Assembly: GCA_000310025.1 (NCBI GenBank)
Contig: FN649728.1
Coordinates: forward strand, 6,084,065-6,097,776
Origin: Ectocarpus siliculosus
Lineage: Eukaryota; Sar; Phaeophyceae; Ectocarpales; Ectocarpaceae
DNA: 13,712 nt
Direction of reading: 5' to 3'
The notes beneath the pieces are model-generated. The model searched no databases. It was given only the letters and a program-made list of their open reading frames with translations, and had not been told where the DNA came from. The position numbers and the translations under genes are program-made. Positions 7,401-13,712 of this stretch are shown in pieces; the first letter of the stretch is position 1; each line of letters opens with the position of its first letter.

Positions 7401-9248
7401 GTGGTGAAGCCCCACGATTTAACTAAGAATCGCCCCGGGTATCATCATCATAATCATAGTCGGTTGTGTTCACAGCATTGCCTTTTTCGCCCAACCTTAC
7501 CCTACAATACCGCTCTTTGGATCCGCACCGTGGTAAAGTATACTTTGACCAGATGCTCGGCCGACCCACGCCCAAGGGGCTTTCATTGAGCGCCCCTAAC
7601 CCAAGGCGTTAATTCGAAGTGCAACCTGACAATGTTGCCGTTGTCGTCGTGGAAGCCGTTGTCGTCGTGGAAGTCGTTGTCGTCGTCGTCTACAAATGAA
7701 CCGTTGTTCCGATCTGCATGATAGATACCGTTCCTTCGAACATCCGAGATGCAAACTCCTTTCCAGACCAACACAAACACCACCCTTCGTAAGGAACTTA
7801 ATAATTGCTACGTGTCTGTATCGATGATAGTCTCCGGAATGGTCACATTGAGGCGGCGTGCACAAGCAAGCATGGACCGACAGGGCAAAACATTAAGAAG
7901 GAACGGAAAGCGCGAACACACACACCCACATCACACGCGCAGTTCTATTCGTTTACTGTCGTTCGTTTCTGTCTTAACTCCGGAGAGCACTATATTGCCT
8001 CCCCCATGAAGCCCGCTGACGGGGTTCCCAGATCTTGGCCTTTAGCCCTCGAGACTACACATAACTTGCATAAGAAGCATTTTCCGATTTCGGCCGCACT
8101 GAGAATACCGCGTCGTTTGACTGGACTCGGGTTCCCAGATCCTGGCGTTTAGCCCTCGCGACTACACAGACCTTCCTTGTGTAATTCATGGAAGCATTTT
8201 CCGGTTTTGGTGGTGCTGACAAAACCGCGTCGTTTGATTGGTCAACCAATTCGGGCAGTAGGACATACCTGGTACCCAACAACCCGACAACCCGATGTTG
8301 TACCCGCCGGATACAAAAAAAAAAAATCATGCCGGCAGCTGGTGCACGCCGCTGCTGGATTGCGTGGTGTCATCTTTTTTTTTTCTTTTTTTTTTTCTCC
8401 CATCATTGGATGCTGTCGTCTGCCCCTCTGTCCCCTATCCTCCACTTCTACTAGCCAGACGACCCAACCGGGATCACATAGGAGGGGGGGGGTTGGACCC
8501 CTTCCTACGGTGTCATATGTAAACGCCAGTCCGATATTATTCTAGTTCGTTGAAGAATATCCAAGCAAGCTGAATACCTAACGGTCGGCCTAACATTCGA
8601 TGACACACCCATACACCGGGCGGGGGCATCTGCCTCTCTTCTTGCTGATGAGCCTGACACGCAAAGAAGATGGTGTGGCGACGCCTCTCCGCTATGCAAC
8701 GTCTGGGTCGCTGCCTAGCGTGTCAGCTCTTTGGTGTGTCATTGTGCTGTGTTCCGGGAAAGATACAAACATCTTCTCGCTGAATTGAATTAGGGCGAGA
8801 GCCTGGTAGAAAGTCCCCCCGTGTACATCATCCACCGATTTTTGAGAATCCCCGGTCCCTTTTTGGTTGAATGTGAGCAACATAGCGGACGTAGACAAGT
8901 TGCACAGAAGTGCGCGCAGGTGTCCACCGAATGGTAGCGGGGACAGGAGAGAGCACAGCGCCGTGCCCCGCAAAACCTCAGCTTGTTCCTCGAACGAGTG
9001 AAATGGCGGACAGCTGGACCTGCGGCCAGCCAGTTGACACCAGCGAGGGGCAAGCTGTATGGATGCAAGCAAGTGCAGCGATTGGTTCCTTCAACAACGA
9101 GGACACAGCGAACACTGGATGGACACCACACACTCACAATTGTGCTGGGGGCCAGGATACACGGCTGGAGGTCCACCGTGACGGTCGCAGCCCACGCGGA
9201 GGACGCAAGGCCTAACAGCCCTGCGGCAGCCATCCTCAAAATCGCCAT
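273..9248 (-). CDS. Agd3-like secreted polysaccharide deacetylase, 5' eight exons (3' end outside window)
   Basis: The model joins 9248-9138, 7056-6982, 6435-6186, 3593-3458, 2518-2332, 1564-1469, 912-793 and 351-273. All introns are GT-AG, all acceptors end in CAG, and the phases agree (0,0,1,2,0,0,0, then 1), giving about 351 residues. Residues 1-20 are a signal peptide ending in AWA. Residues about 21-250 match the N-terminal CBM87-type part of fungal Agd3 and extracellular serine-rich proteins ('VTEAQKLELQDYSRTFKVRI', 'FFIEWGTKGVFQGERR'). Residues 264-266 are a VDD motif at the start of the deacetylase domain, followed by 'LTSSDMSAFASFESSLNSQY' and 'EWPFNGLGILEV', matching the family's 'DD..L.T', 'D..AH..W' and 'NGNG' blocks as I remember them. 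Fungal Agd3 removes acetyl groups from galactosaminogalactan; the algal substrate is unknown. Catalytic histidines would lie downstream. The family call comes from recalled motifs, not a search. Intron 1 may hide a further exon. Confidence -1.
352..792. other. Intron 7 of the Agd3-like gene
   Basis: 441 bp between GTGAGT (minus strand 792) and CAG (352). No repeat beyond two adjacent ACACAAGAAC units (about 532-551) and a T run near 745. No coding signal seen. Confidence -1.
793..912 (-). CDS. Exon 7 of Agd3-like gene
   Basis: It has 40 codons: 'VRLTSSDMSAFASFESSLNS' then 'QYGSSIVTEWPFNGLGILEV'. This aligns with the family pattern 'yRit..D..aH..W...ln...gs...E...NGnG', although the usual histidine after the aspartate is Phe here (DMSAFASF). 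The acceptor is CTGCAG (918-913) and the donor is GTGAGT (792-787). Phase is 0 at both ends. Confidence -1.
1098..1386. repeat. GA-rich microsatellite in intron 6 (913-1468)
   Basis: It comprises tandem GGGAGA units (about 1123-1218), irregular GA/GGA/GAAA sequence, and a pure (GA)n run at about 1328-1386. On the transcript strand it is a long polypyrimidine (CT) tract upstream of the exon 7 acceptor at 913. The reading frames across it give only Ser/Leu/Pro or Arg/Glu repeats. Confidence -1.
1469..1564 (-). CDS. Exon 6 of Agd3-like gene: VDD deacetylase motif
   Basis: It has 32 codons starting 'GERRFYLAGMVDDLFLATGV' and ending in an acidic 'DGDTNEGAE'. The pair Asp265-Asp266 sits where the family has its first deacetylase motif; polysaccharide deacetylases commonly use paired aspartates for metal binding and as base, so a catalytic role is inferred. 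The acceptor is TTCAG (1569-1565) and the donor is GTAGTT (1468-1463). Phase is 0 at both ends. Confidence -1.
1900..2290. repeat. 8-bp periodic ACCGGCTN minisatellite in intron 5 (1565-2331)
   Basis: Degenerate copies of ACCGGCTT/TACCAGCT/ACCGGCTA follow each other in 8-bp steps, clearest at about 2033-2150 where they pair into 16-bp units. The edges decay gradually. Intron 5 also has an AAC-rich patch at 1802-1860 and a T run near 1886. Confidence -1.
2315..2356. repeat. 25-bp tandem duplication across the exon 5 donor site
   Basis: A 17-bp sequence occurs exactly at 2340-2356 (inside exon 5, encoding WGTKG) and again at 2315-2331 (start of intron 5), with a period of 25 bp. The GTGGGG donor is the first six transcript bases of the second copy. 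Confidence -1.
2332..2518 (-). CDS. Exon 5 of Agd3-like gene: conserved Trp/Phe-rich block
   Basis: It encodes the last base of codon 191 and residues 192-253. Key segments are 'EELHLFFSVAWFDTGSW' and 'AWAHFFIEWGTKGVFQ', among the most recognisable stretches of the Agd3/extracellular serine-rich family (HxFFS.A, then W.tkGvf). The acceptor is CAG after a run of C residues on the transcript. The donor is the weak GTGGGG (2331-2326), lying in a duplicated copy of the preceding exon sequence. Exit phase is 0, joining in frame to GERR of exon 6. Confidence -1.
2677..2751. repeat. (CAA)n microsatellite in intron 4 (2519-3457)
   Basis: About 25 CAA units with one CAG interruption near 2735. On the transcript it reads (TTG)n. 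The rest of the 939-bp intron (2752-3457) shows no further repeat or exon. Confidence -1.
3458..3593 (-). CDS. Exon 4 of Agd3-like gene
   Basis: It begins with two bases that complete codon 146 (Thr) and ends with two bases of codon 191 (Glu). It encodes 'GGAAVARVVPSTLTTNPREF' and 'NIFTRPVLVTNLATTGNGTA', containing one N-glycosylation sequon (NGT). In fungal Agd3 the matching region is a set of beta strands before the 'FFS.A' block. The acceptor is CTCAG (3598-3594) and the donor is GTGAGT (3457-3452). Entry phase 1 and exit phase 2 match both neighbouring exons exactly. Confidence -1.
3673..4229. repeat. Region bounded by 15-bp inverted repeats (MITE-like or two opposed repeat copies)
   Basis: GTTAGACCATTGACC at 3673-3687 is exactly inverted at 4215-4229. 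The left end continues into a 14-bp palindrome (3692-3705) shared with the window start. The right end, read on the minus strand (4228-4155), is homologous to 13462-13541. No clear target-site duplication is seen, so this may be two copies in opposite orientation rather than one element. Confidence -1.
3769..3813. repeat. (CAA)n microsatellite in intron 3
   Basis: About 15 uninterrupted CAA units, reading (TTG)n on the transcript. Confidence -1.
4412..4462. repeat. (CTG)n trinucleotide repeat in intron 3
   Basis: About 17 GCT/CTG units with a single CTA interruption near 4438-4440. On the transcript strand it is a CAG repeat inside an intron. Confidence -1.
4754..5335 (+). repeat. Left arm of the long inverted repeat
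   Basis: It pairs base for base with 6087-5506 (paired coordinates sum to 10841 throughout). It contains GTGGGTATACCCAC at 4769-4782 and the 18-bp palindrome CGGTGGGTATACCCACCG at 5002-5019. Mismatches cluster at about 4974-5069 and in the inner 100 bp. Confidence -1.
5506..6087 (-). repeat. Right arm of the long inverted repeat
   Basis: Mirror copy of the left arm. Palindromes fall at 5822-5839 and 6059-6072. It ends 98 bp from the exon 3 donor. Confidence -1.
6186..6435 (-). CDS. Exon 3 of Agd3-like gene: N-terminal domain core
   Basis: It encodes residues 63-145 plus the first base of codon 146. A Ser/Thr/Gly-rich linker is followed by 'GKCNVVYVGIPVTEAQKLEL' and 'QDYSRTFKVRIVYFNAAE'. The layout corresponds to the part of fungal Agd3 where a beta strand precedes 'LT..Qw..l..Yq..fgVR.v', so this is one of the best-supported exons. 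The acceptor is CTCAG (6440-6436), preceded by a long pyrimidine tract on the transcript. The donor is GTGAGT (6185-6180), phase 1. Cys80 could pair with Cys30 (inference). Confidence -1.
6436..6981. other. Intron 2 of the Agd3-like gene, with GGA repeat
   Basis: 546 bp. Bases 6441-6553 are strongly purine-rich on the plus strand, with a pure (GGA)n run at about 6531-6553. On the transcript this is a (TCC)n polypyrimidine tract next to the exon 3 acceptor. The remainder shows no coding signal. Confidence -1.
6982..7056 (-). CDS. Exon 2 of Agd3-like gene (putative)
   Basis: It has 25 codons, including 'YVTSTFYQGYWGATQ'. A pyrimidine-rich tract ending TCCAG lies just upstream (7061-7057) and the donor GTAACT follows (6981-6976). 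Entry and exit phases are both 0, fitting exons 1 and 3. I do not recognise this segment from the family, so it is supported by splice signals, frame and position rather than similarity. A neighbouring CAG (7053-7051) offers an acceptor two codons later. Confidence -1.
7634..7690. repeat. 18-bp tandem repeat (TTGTCGTCGTGGAAGCCG)
   Basis: About 2.7 copies of an 18-bp unit, fading into GTCGTC. On the minus strand it could read as an Asp/Asn/His-rich peptide (DDDND.HDDNG), but splice sites around it are weak. Confidence -1.
8022..8241. repeat. Diverged ~110-bp tandem duplication
   Basis: Units 8022-8128 and 8129-8241 share GGGTTCCCAGATC, TTTAGCCCTCG, GACTACACA, GAAGCATTTTCCG and CCGCGTCGTTTGA in the same order, with substitutions and a small indel between them. 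Confidence -1.
9138..9248 (-). CDS. Exon 1 of Agd3-like gene: start codon and signal peptide
   Basis: This exon encodes residues 1-37. It begins 'MAILRMAAAGLLGLASSAWA', a typical secretory signal peptide (short basic n-region, hydrophobic Ala/Leu core, AxA-type cleavage site after residue 20). 'ATVTVDLQPCILAPSTI' follows, resembling the first beta strand of fungal Agd3 after its signal peptide. The donor is GTGAGT at 9137-9132, phase 0. The start has A at -3 and G at +4. The frame stays open upstream to another ATG at 9362-9360, but that start would put 38 non-hydrophobic residues before the signal peptide, so the 9248 start is preferred. Cys30 is one of only two cysteines seen in the model. 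Confidence -1.
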
Positions 9249-11683
9249 ATTTTGTGCAGCAGCCTGGTTCTCGCCCCCGCTCTTGTATCTACTGCTGTAT
9301 CTCCTCTCACACAAAACGCAACACAGAAGATTAGGCAGGATGGACCGATTCTCCTTGGGCAACGCGGCACCGGAGGATAGGTATCCAACCTGAGCGCCTT
9401 CCCTGCTGGCGCACTCTCCCTACGCGTACACCGCCCTAATGTGGTGATTACACGCGAGTGGTCCGAACAGCAGACGTAGACTGGATGCGAGTCAAAGACG
9501 AACAGAATAGAGCGCCGAGGAAGAACAAAAAAAAAAAAGTAGTACCTTGTTCGGGCTATCTTTCGAAAAGCGGGTGTACGCAAACAATCAGATCTTTCGC
9601 AAAAGAATCTTGATCTTAACGAAAAAAAGGGTGCGTGGATTGCTTGCTGGATGATACCAGATGGGCTTGAGGCAATCATTGCACACACCTGCTGCTGAGC
9701 TGCCGTCCGGTGTAGAAGGGTGCCACCCCCACCGTCATGTAGGGGAGTAGAGGTAGATATCGAAGGATTCGATTTTGGTCTGCCTCTCTGCGGGTTGATA
9801 TCGTGGATGCGTATTGCCACGAAGCAGTACACACAACATACGCTTATTATTCTCGAAAACGACGCATTTTGATATTGCAAACAAACATCCAGTCTATCTC
9901 CCCGCGTGGTGCAATTGGTGCGTACAACCATCGGGTCCTCTCCGTGTAGTTTCCCAGAGACAATGGTATGTGATGTGAAAGTGGTGTGTGGTCCAAAAGG
10001 GATTGTATCTATAGGTGTCCAGACGACAAGCTGCCCCAAATTCAACCCAAAGAGCAAGGGCTGCATACCGATGGCCCTTCGTGTGGAACAAACAAACTGT
10101 GTGCCTTCGGTGTGTTTCCTTTCCATTTATTTCGACAAGCGGCTGCATGCAGCCGCCCCACAGCCGCTCATTTGATTTCCACGATTTCTCCGCCTTGCGG
10201 ATATTATGTTCCCGCCTGCCCAATCAAGTTCTTCTTGCACTCAAACGTGTGGTTCTTTTGTGTATGATACTATGCACACACTACATATCTTTGGTATTAT
10301 TGCATGTCTTTGTCGAGCAGAGGACATCGACAGCGTTTGTTTTTTGAAAGTTAACGTTTGTTGTTGTTTGGGGGTAAGACTACCTGCTGCCCATGTATAA
10401 CCCTCGTGCGTACGCACTCCTCGTTCGTTTATTTATTTGTTTTGGCATACACTGCTGCTGGAGATAGATCATCGGCACGTACGTGTTCTATTTTGCCGTT
10501 TTCCGCATCCATCCGTCAGAATCTCCACCTCTCTCTTTTACTTGGTCGTGTGACTACACAACAAGCAAGCTGTATGTAGCAGCTAGCTGTGACCCCTCGG
10601 CTGATAGAATATTGGTACATACTACATACAGCAGAAAGGTGCGATCGATGTAGAATGTGCCGCTGGAGTCAAGAGGTGGGGAACGAAACACACTTACTTA
10701 CTTCCTCACGGACACATCAATGAATGGTACTACAATAAACAAACCTTTATCGATGGTGGTGGTGGTGGTCACCCCCCCTTTTCCTTGCAGTAAAAATGGA
10801 ACTGATAGAATAATTGGATCTCAGGATGTCTCATCTCAGTTCGCATCTCGGCCGATCACACGCGAACTGGATATATTATTAGTTGTTGATGAAGAGCATC
10901 GCTCGCGTTCTACCTGCAGCAATAAGTCTGTTGAGTAGAGGATCGTCATTCTTTGTGGATGCATGGTTCGTTGTATGTATGTGAAAAAAAGCGCGTGTGT
11001 GTGTCATGAGTGAATGTAGCTATATTATACAAGGAAAGAAGACCCGCGAACGAGGAAGAAGAGAATGAAAACGCCAATCAATCAACCGGAAAATGTATTT
11101 ATTTGTACTCTGTCCCCTTGGCAATAAATTAATTGTCATTGTGAGGTTTGCACACACGTGGATCATGGCAAAACCCTAACGACACAGACAGAAACCCCTC
11201 TGGCCTGATGATCAAGACTCCTCTGAAGAAAAATTACTTGTTCTTCTGGTGAAACAGCGCGAGCCAAGCCTTGCTCTTTTTTAACGGTATACACAACGGG
11301 ACAGAGGGGACTTCGAGTTTCTTCTTGAGAATTCAGTCAACAAGCCTACACTAAACCTATATTGTCGACGTCGGGGTAGTCTACCTCTTGACAAAGAAAG
11401 AAACAAGCCTCGGAAAAAAACAACAGGTAGGTATAGGTACTACACGTAGGTTCTCGAGTGGTGACGGGGTCTGCAGAGTGAACGATGAGTGAGGGGCTCC
11501 TCCTTCAGGGAGAGGCCGTTAAGTTAAATCACCCTCAGAGAAGTTCTATCTGCGCCATAGCCTACCTGCTAACCTTACCTAGAGCAGCCGTAATGATCGA
11601 TCCTCGCACTCAATCAAATAACCATAGCAGCGCTGTTACAGCAGCCCACCCGCTCGGGGTTCAAATGCATGCATGTGTGCATG
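9249..11683. other. Intergenic region upstream of the Agd3-like gene
   Basis: Likely contains the promoter and 5' UTR of the Agd3-like gene near 9249-9600, but no TATA box or other core element can be named with confidence. An 18-bp perfect palindrome (GCGGCTGCATGCAGCCGC) is at 10139-10156, and a short GGT run is near 10753-10770. No convincing exon was found on either strand. Confidence -1.
10139..10156. repeat. 18-bp perfect palindrome
   Basis: GCGGCTGCATGCAGCCGC reads identically on both strands. Possible dimeric protein-binding site or chance; no further support. Confidence -1.
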
Positions 11684-11904
11684 TACCGTATATGACACAA
11701 GATAACACACACCCTTGGCCGATTTTCAAAGCTCGATTTCTCAACAGCAGGAAGAGTCACGGCGCCGAAAACGGCAGCGTTGGAATCGTCTCGTCGAGAA
11801 ATTTTCGAAAATGTATCGTTTTGTTTGTGCATCCTCTTCGTCGTGGAGTAATCGAGCTTTGGAAATCGGTCCAGGGGGTGTGTTATCTTGTGTCATATAC
11901 GGTA
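11684..11904. mobile_element. 221-bp hairpin (MITE-like) element
   Basis: Arms 11684-11743 and 11845-11904 are reverse complements over 60 bp with only a few mismatches and no gaps (paired coordinates sum to 23588). Both begin TACCGTATATGACACAAGAT. Weaker complementarity continues into the 101-bp loop and just outside the outer ends (TGCATG versus TGCATACA). No coding capacity of its own. This fits a miniature inverted-repeat transposable element. No clear target-site duplication could be fixed, because the flanking TGCATG sequence is itself repetitive. Confidence -1.
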
Positions 11905-13181
11905 TGTATGCAGATACGACAGAGCAAGTCAAATCCCATACCCACAACAAACTGTGTATGTCTACTATTTGAATATGATGCGACATCCAACGTTTGTTTC
12001 ACCCAGAGGCTCCCTGGCCCACGTCTACAATATCTATGTAGTATACCAATACGTACCCCTCAGATTCTGGCAGTACTTAAATGCCATAATCGAAGGGTAT
12101 GTACAGTAACCGAATGAAGACCGAAAAAAAAACAGTCTCTGCCCCCCCTCTCCAAGCAACGTCGAGACCTACACATATCTTACAACAATCAATGCCTTCA
12201 AACCCTCCGCGTACATACAACCCCGCCTTGCATCCTTCGTACGTTTAGCCCGTCCGTGCAATTGCTACGGGGCGGAGTCCCCTCTCCGAAGAATCGAACA
12301 AACTCCACCCTGGAGCACCCCCTGGGCCCCGGCTTTCGGCGCGCGCACGCTTTCCAACACCAAGGACGAAATGTGTGTCTTCTGTCTGCGGGTCGAAACA
12401 GAACCAAACGCAGGTTAACGACGTCGACCGTCGGGCGAGTGGGTGGGCGAGCGCGCGAGAGAATCAATGAGGGCGTTAGCGAAGTACCTCTCCCCTTCAG
12501 CAACGAGCTGACTTACGTTCGCAACAAGCGGTTGTTGCGCGTGGAACCGGCGCTCAACACTTACCAAGAATAACCCTCCCTCCCGCAATGCTCGCGGGAT
12601 AATACTACTGTGTGCGGGAGTGGGGGCGGGGATTGTTCGCTTGATGTCGAAAAATGCCACCGTCCTATCCGGTGGAACACCCCCTCTCCCCGCGGGCACG
12701 GTGGAAACGTATGAACAAGTAGTCTTTCCTGGTGACATCTGACTGCCTCTTGCCGGCGGCAAACGGCGCCGGATGATGTTCGTTCAGCAGGACAACGAAA
12801 AAGAGCCGCTCGGTGCATACAAATAAAGGACCTGAACACCAACAACGCCGTAGGTACAGTAGGGTTTTTTCCGAGAGAAAACGGTTCACCTTGGCCCATA
12901 GGCGCGGCATTCACCCGATACTCTAACTGATGTGCTGTCAGTAGTCAGCCGATTGGCGCGATCGATGTTTTATTTCCTTCAAGCACACCAACCAAGATAC
13001 CTACACATCACGAAGCCCCAGACCATGGCACTCTAGAAGGAGTTAGGCCGCGCGGAGCTGAACCGTTATCATCGATCAGCCGGTTAGCGCCGTCAACGCG
13101 AACAACTACAACACCACCAACAACAACAACAACAGATACAATACACACCTCCACCGTTTTCGCCAAGGTGCGGAGCAAGGT
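11905..13181. other. Intergenic / 3' UTR region downstream of CAP-H
   Basis: The part nearest 13181 is probably the 3' UTR of the CAP-H gene, which is transcribed leftwards; it includes a short (CAA)n array at 13118-13134. I recognise no exon, RNA gene or clear polyadenylation signal. Two loosely similar TCAGCCGrTTrGCGC motifs lie at about 12946 and 13077. Confidence -1.
13118..13134. repeat. Short (CAA)n array
   Basis: Five to six CAA units, in the probable 3' UTR of the CAP-H gene, reading (TTG)n in the transcript. Confidence -1.
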
Positions 13182-13325
13182 TTAGCACGAGCCTTCCTTG
13201 ACAGGGTCGCTTGCCACCGAAAAGTCCAAGAGGTCGTCTCGCCCCTCCAGCTTCAGCCCCTTCTCGTTGGCCAGGTGAAGGAGGCAGATGAAGTAGAACG
13301 AAACGGTAACGCCCGTCTGTTCCTC
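13182..13325 (-). CDS. CAP-H: Condensin subunit 2 (Barren/CAP-H kleisin), last coding exon
   Basis: The exon has 47 codons plus a TAA stop, in the frame starting 'EEQTGVTVSFYFICLLHLAN' and continuing 'EKGLKLEGRDDLLDF'. The block FICLLHLANEKGLKLEG is the hallmark C-terminal segment of Barren/CAP-H proteins. CAP-H is the kleisin of condensin; its C-terminal winged-helix region contacts the SMC4 head and closes the ring that compacts chromosomes. The tail 'SVASDPVKEGSC' ends close after the conserved block, as in other CAP-H proteins. The acceptor is ACTACAG (13332-13326). No preceding exon was found between 13333 and 13712, so that intron is probably longer than 380 bp. It lies upstream of the Agd3-like gene on the same strand, about 3.9 kb away. 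Confidence -1.
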   Translation of the reverse strand, partial: EEQTGVTVSFYFICLLHLANEKGLKLEGRDDLLDFSVASDPVKEGSC

Positions 13326-13461
13326 CTGTAGTATGCACAAGTTGGCGCGTGCGGCGAGATTAGCGGCAGGCGGGAGGAGGACCGTTGGATCGAAACGTGC
13401 CCCCCCCAGTCGTTGTTGTGGTTATTCAGGGGTGTACTGATGGAAACGCATGCGGTGGTCG

Positions 13462-13541
13462 GTAGACCATGGACCTCGCATCCCTACACAGTAGTGCCGG
13501 GACGAAGCGTAACGCGGCGGGTTTTCGGCGGCCCAGGCTAT
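13462..13541 (+). repeat. Dispersed repeat copy in the CAP-H intron
   Basis: It is homologous to the minus strand of 4228-4155: both share TAGACCAT.GACCTCGCAT.CCTAC, CCGGGACG.AGC, CGGGTT and CCAGGCTA in order, with small indels. It lies in the intron before the last CAP-H exon. Confidence -1.
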
Positions 13542-13712
13542 CTACGTTTAACAAGGATGAACAAGAAGCTGGTAATGCCATCATCCTTGGGCTTGCTGTG
13601 CCACACCAGATATGCCATGGGTTGAATGGACATCGCGGCTAACCATGCGTTTCACATTCGGTAGGCGCGGTAATAAATCAGGTACCGAGAGAGGCTTCGA
13701 TCTTCGCGCGCC

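Larger units (their letters stand above)
7057..9137. other. Intron 1 of the Agd3-like gene (2.1 kb; may hide an exon)
   Basis: Sequence between exon 1 and putative exon 2. It holds an 18-bp repeat (7634-7690), a diverged tandem duplication (8022-8241), and A and T homopolymers near 8315-8326 and 8374-8397. No family-like exon was recognised, but the protein expected between exons 1 and 3 differs from fungal Agd3, so a small unrecognised exon is possible. Confidence -1.

Noticed and set aside
7498-7610. Possible small minus-strand exon ending at a GTAAGG donor ('SILYHGADPKSGIV')
   Set aside because: The acceptor side is poor and similarity is absent. Kept only as a reminder that intron 1 may hide an exon.
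7583-7783. Acidic DDDND/HDDNG peptide, considered as an extra Agd3 exon
   Set aside because: The acidic part comes from the 18-bp repeat. The polypyrimidine tract and donor are weak, and no family member I know has such a segment.
9898-9970. tRNA-like sequence (GTGGTGCAATTGGTGCG)
   Set aside because: It resembles an A box, but no B box, acceptor stem or anticodon arm can be formed.
9236-10126. 296-codon minus-strand frame upstream of exon 1
   Set aside because: No domain, signal or composition typical of a protein. It overlaps the probable promoter and 5' UTR and is in a different frame from exon 1.
11485-12117. 210-codon plus-strand frame
   Set aside because: It runs straight through the 221-bp hairpin element, and both arms are translated as noise.
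12560-12914. Overlapping minus-strand frames rich in Arg/Cys/Pro
   Set aside because: No conserved motif. Two frames are open at once, as expected from chance in this GC-rich stretch.
1-13712. CRISPR array, bacterial operon or defence system
   Set aside because: No regularly spaced identical repeats with unique spacers, no prokaryotic genes; all the architecture is that of a spliced eukaryotic genome.

Overview
The window looks like nuclear DNA of an intron-rich eukaryote, most likely a stramenopile alga of the brown-alga (Ectocarpus-like) kind. This rests on short coding exons (about 75-250 nt) split by introns of about 0.4-2.6 kb, strong GT-AG splice sites that all end in CAG, and introns full of simple repeats. 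The taxon is an inference from gene architecture, not a marker-gene identification. Nothing suggests a prokaryote: there are no operons and no long uninterrupted genes.

Both recognisable genes lie on the minus strand. The main gene starts at 9248 and runs leftwards past the window edge. Eight exons (9248-9138, 7056-6982, 6435-6186, 3593-3458, 2518-2332, 1564-1469, 912-793 and 351-273) splice in a consistent reading frame to about 351 residues. They encode a signal peptide, a beta-rich N-terminal part and the start of a deacetylase-like domain. I read it as a secreted Agd3-like polysaccharide deacetylase, the family of fungal galactosaminogalactan deacetylase (CE18, with a CBM87-type N-terminal part). 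The remaining C-terminal exons are outside the window. At the right edge, 13325-13182 is the last coding exon of a condensin kleisin subunit (Barren/CAP-H), which carries the conserved 'FICLLHLANEKGLKLEG' segment and a stop codon.

The rest is intron and intergenic DNA rich in structure. Intron 3 (3594-6185) holds a 1,334-bp, almost perfectly palindromic element: two 582-bp arms (about 98% identical, no gaps) around a 170-bp spacer, with a possible 5-bp target duplication. The same intron has CAA and CTG tandem repeats and a smaller inverted-repeat region (3673-4229) that belongs to a dispersed repeat family, with further pieces at 1-45 and 13462-13541. Intron 5 carries an 8-bp-periodic ACCGGCTN minisatellite, and its splice donor lies in a 25-bp tandem duplication of exon sequence. 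Other introns have GA, GGA, 18-bp and about 110-bp repeats. The 3.9-kb interval between the genes (9249-13181) shows no convincing exon but contains a compact 221-bp hairpin (MITE-like) element at 11684-11904.

The two genes have no evident functional link: one product is secreted and probably acts on cell-wall or extracellular polysaccharide, the other compacts chromosomes. I see no defence system, operon-like module or CRISPR array. The most unusual items are the long palindromic element and the duplicated splice donor.
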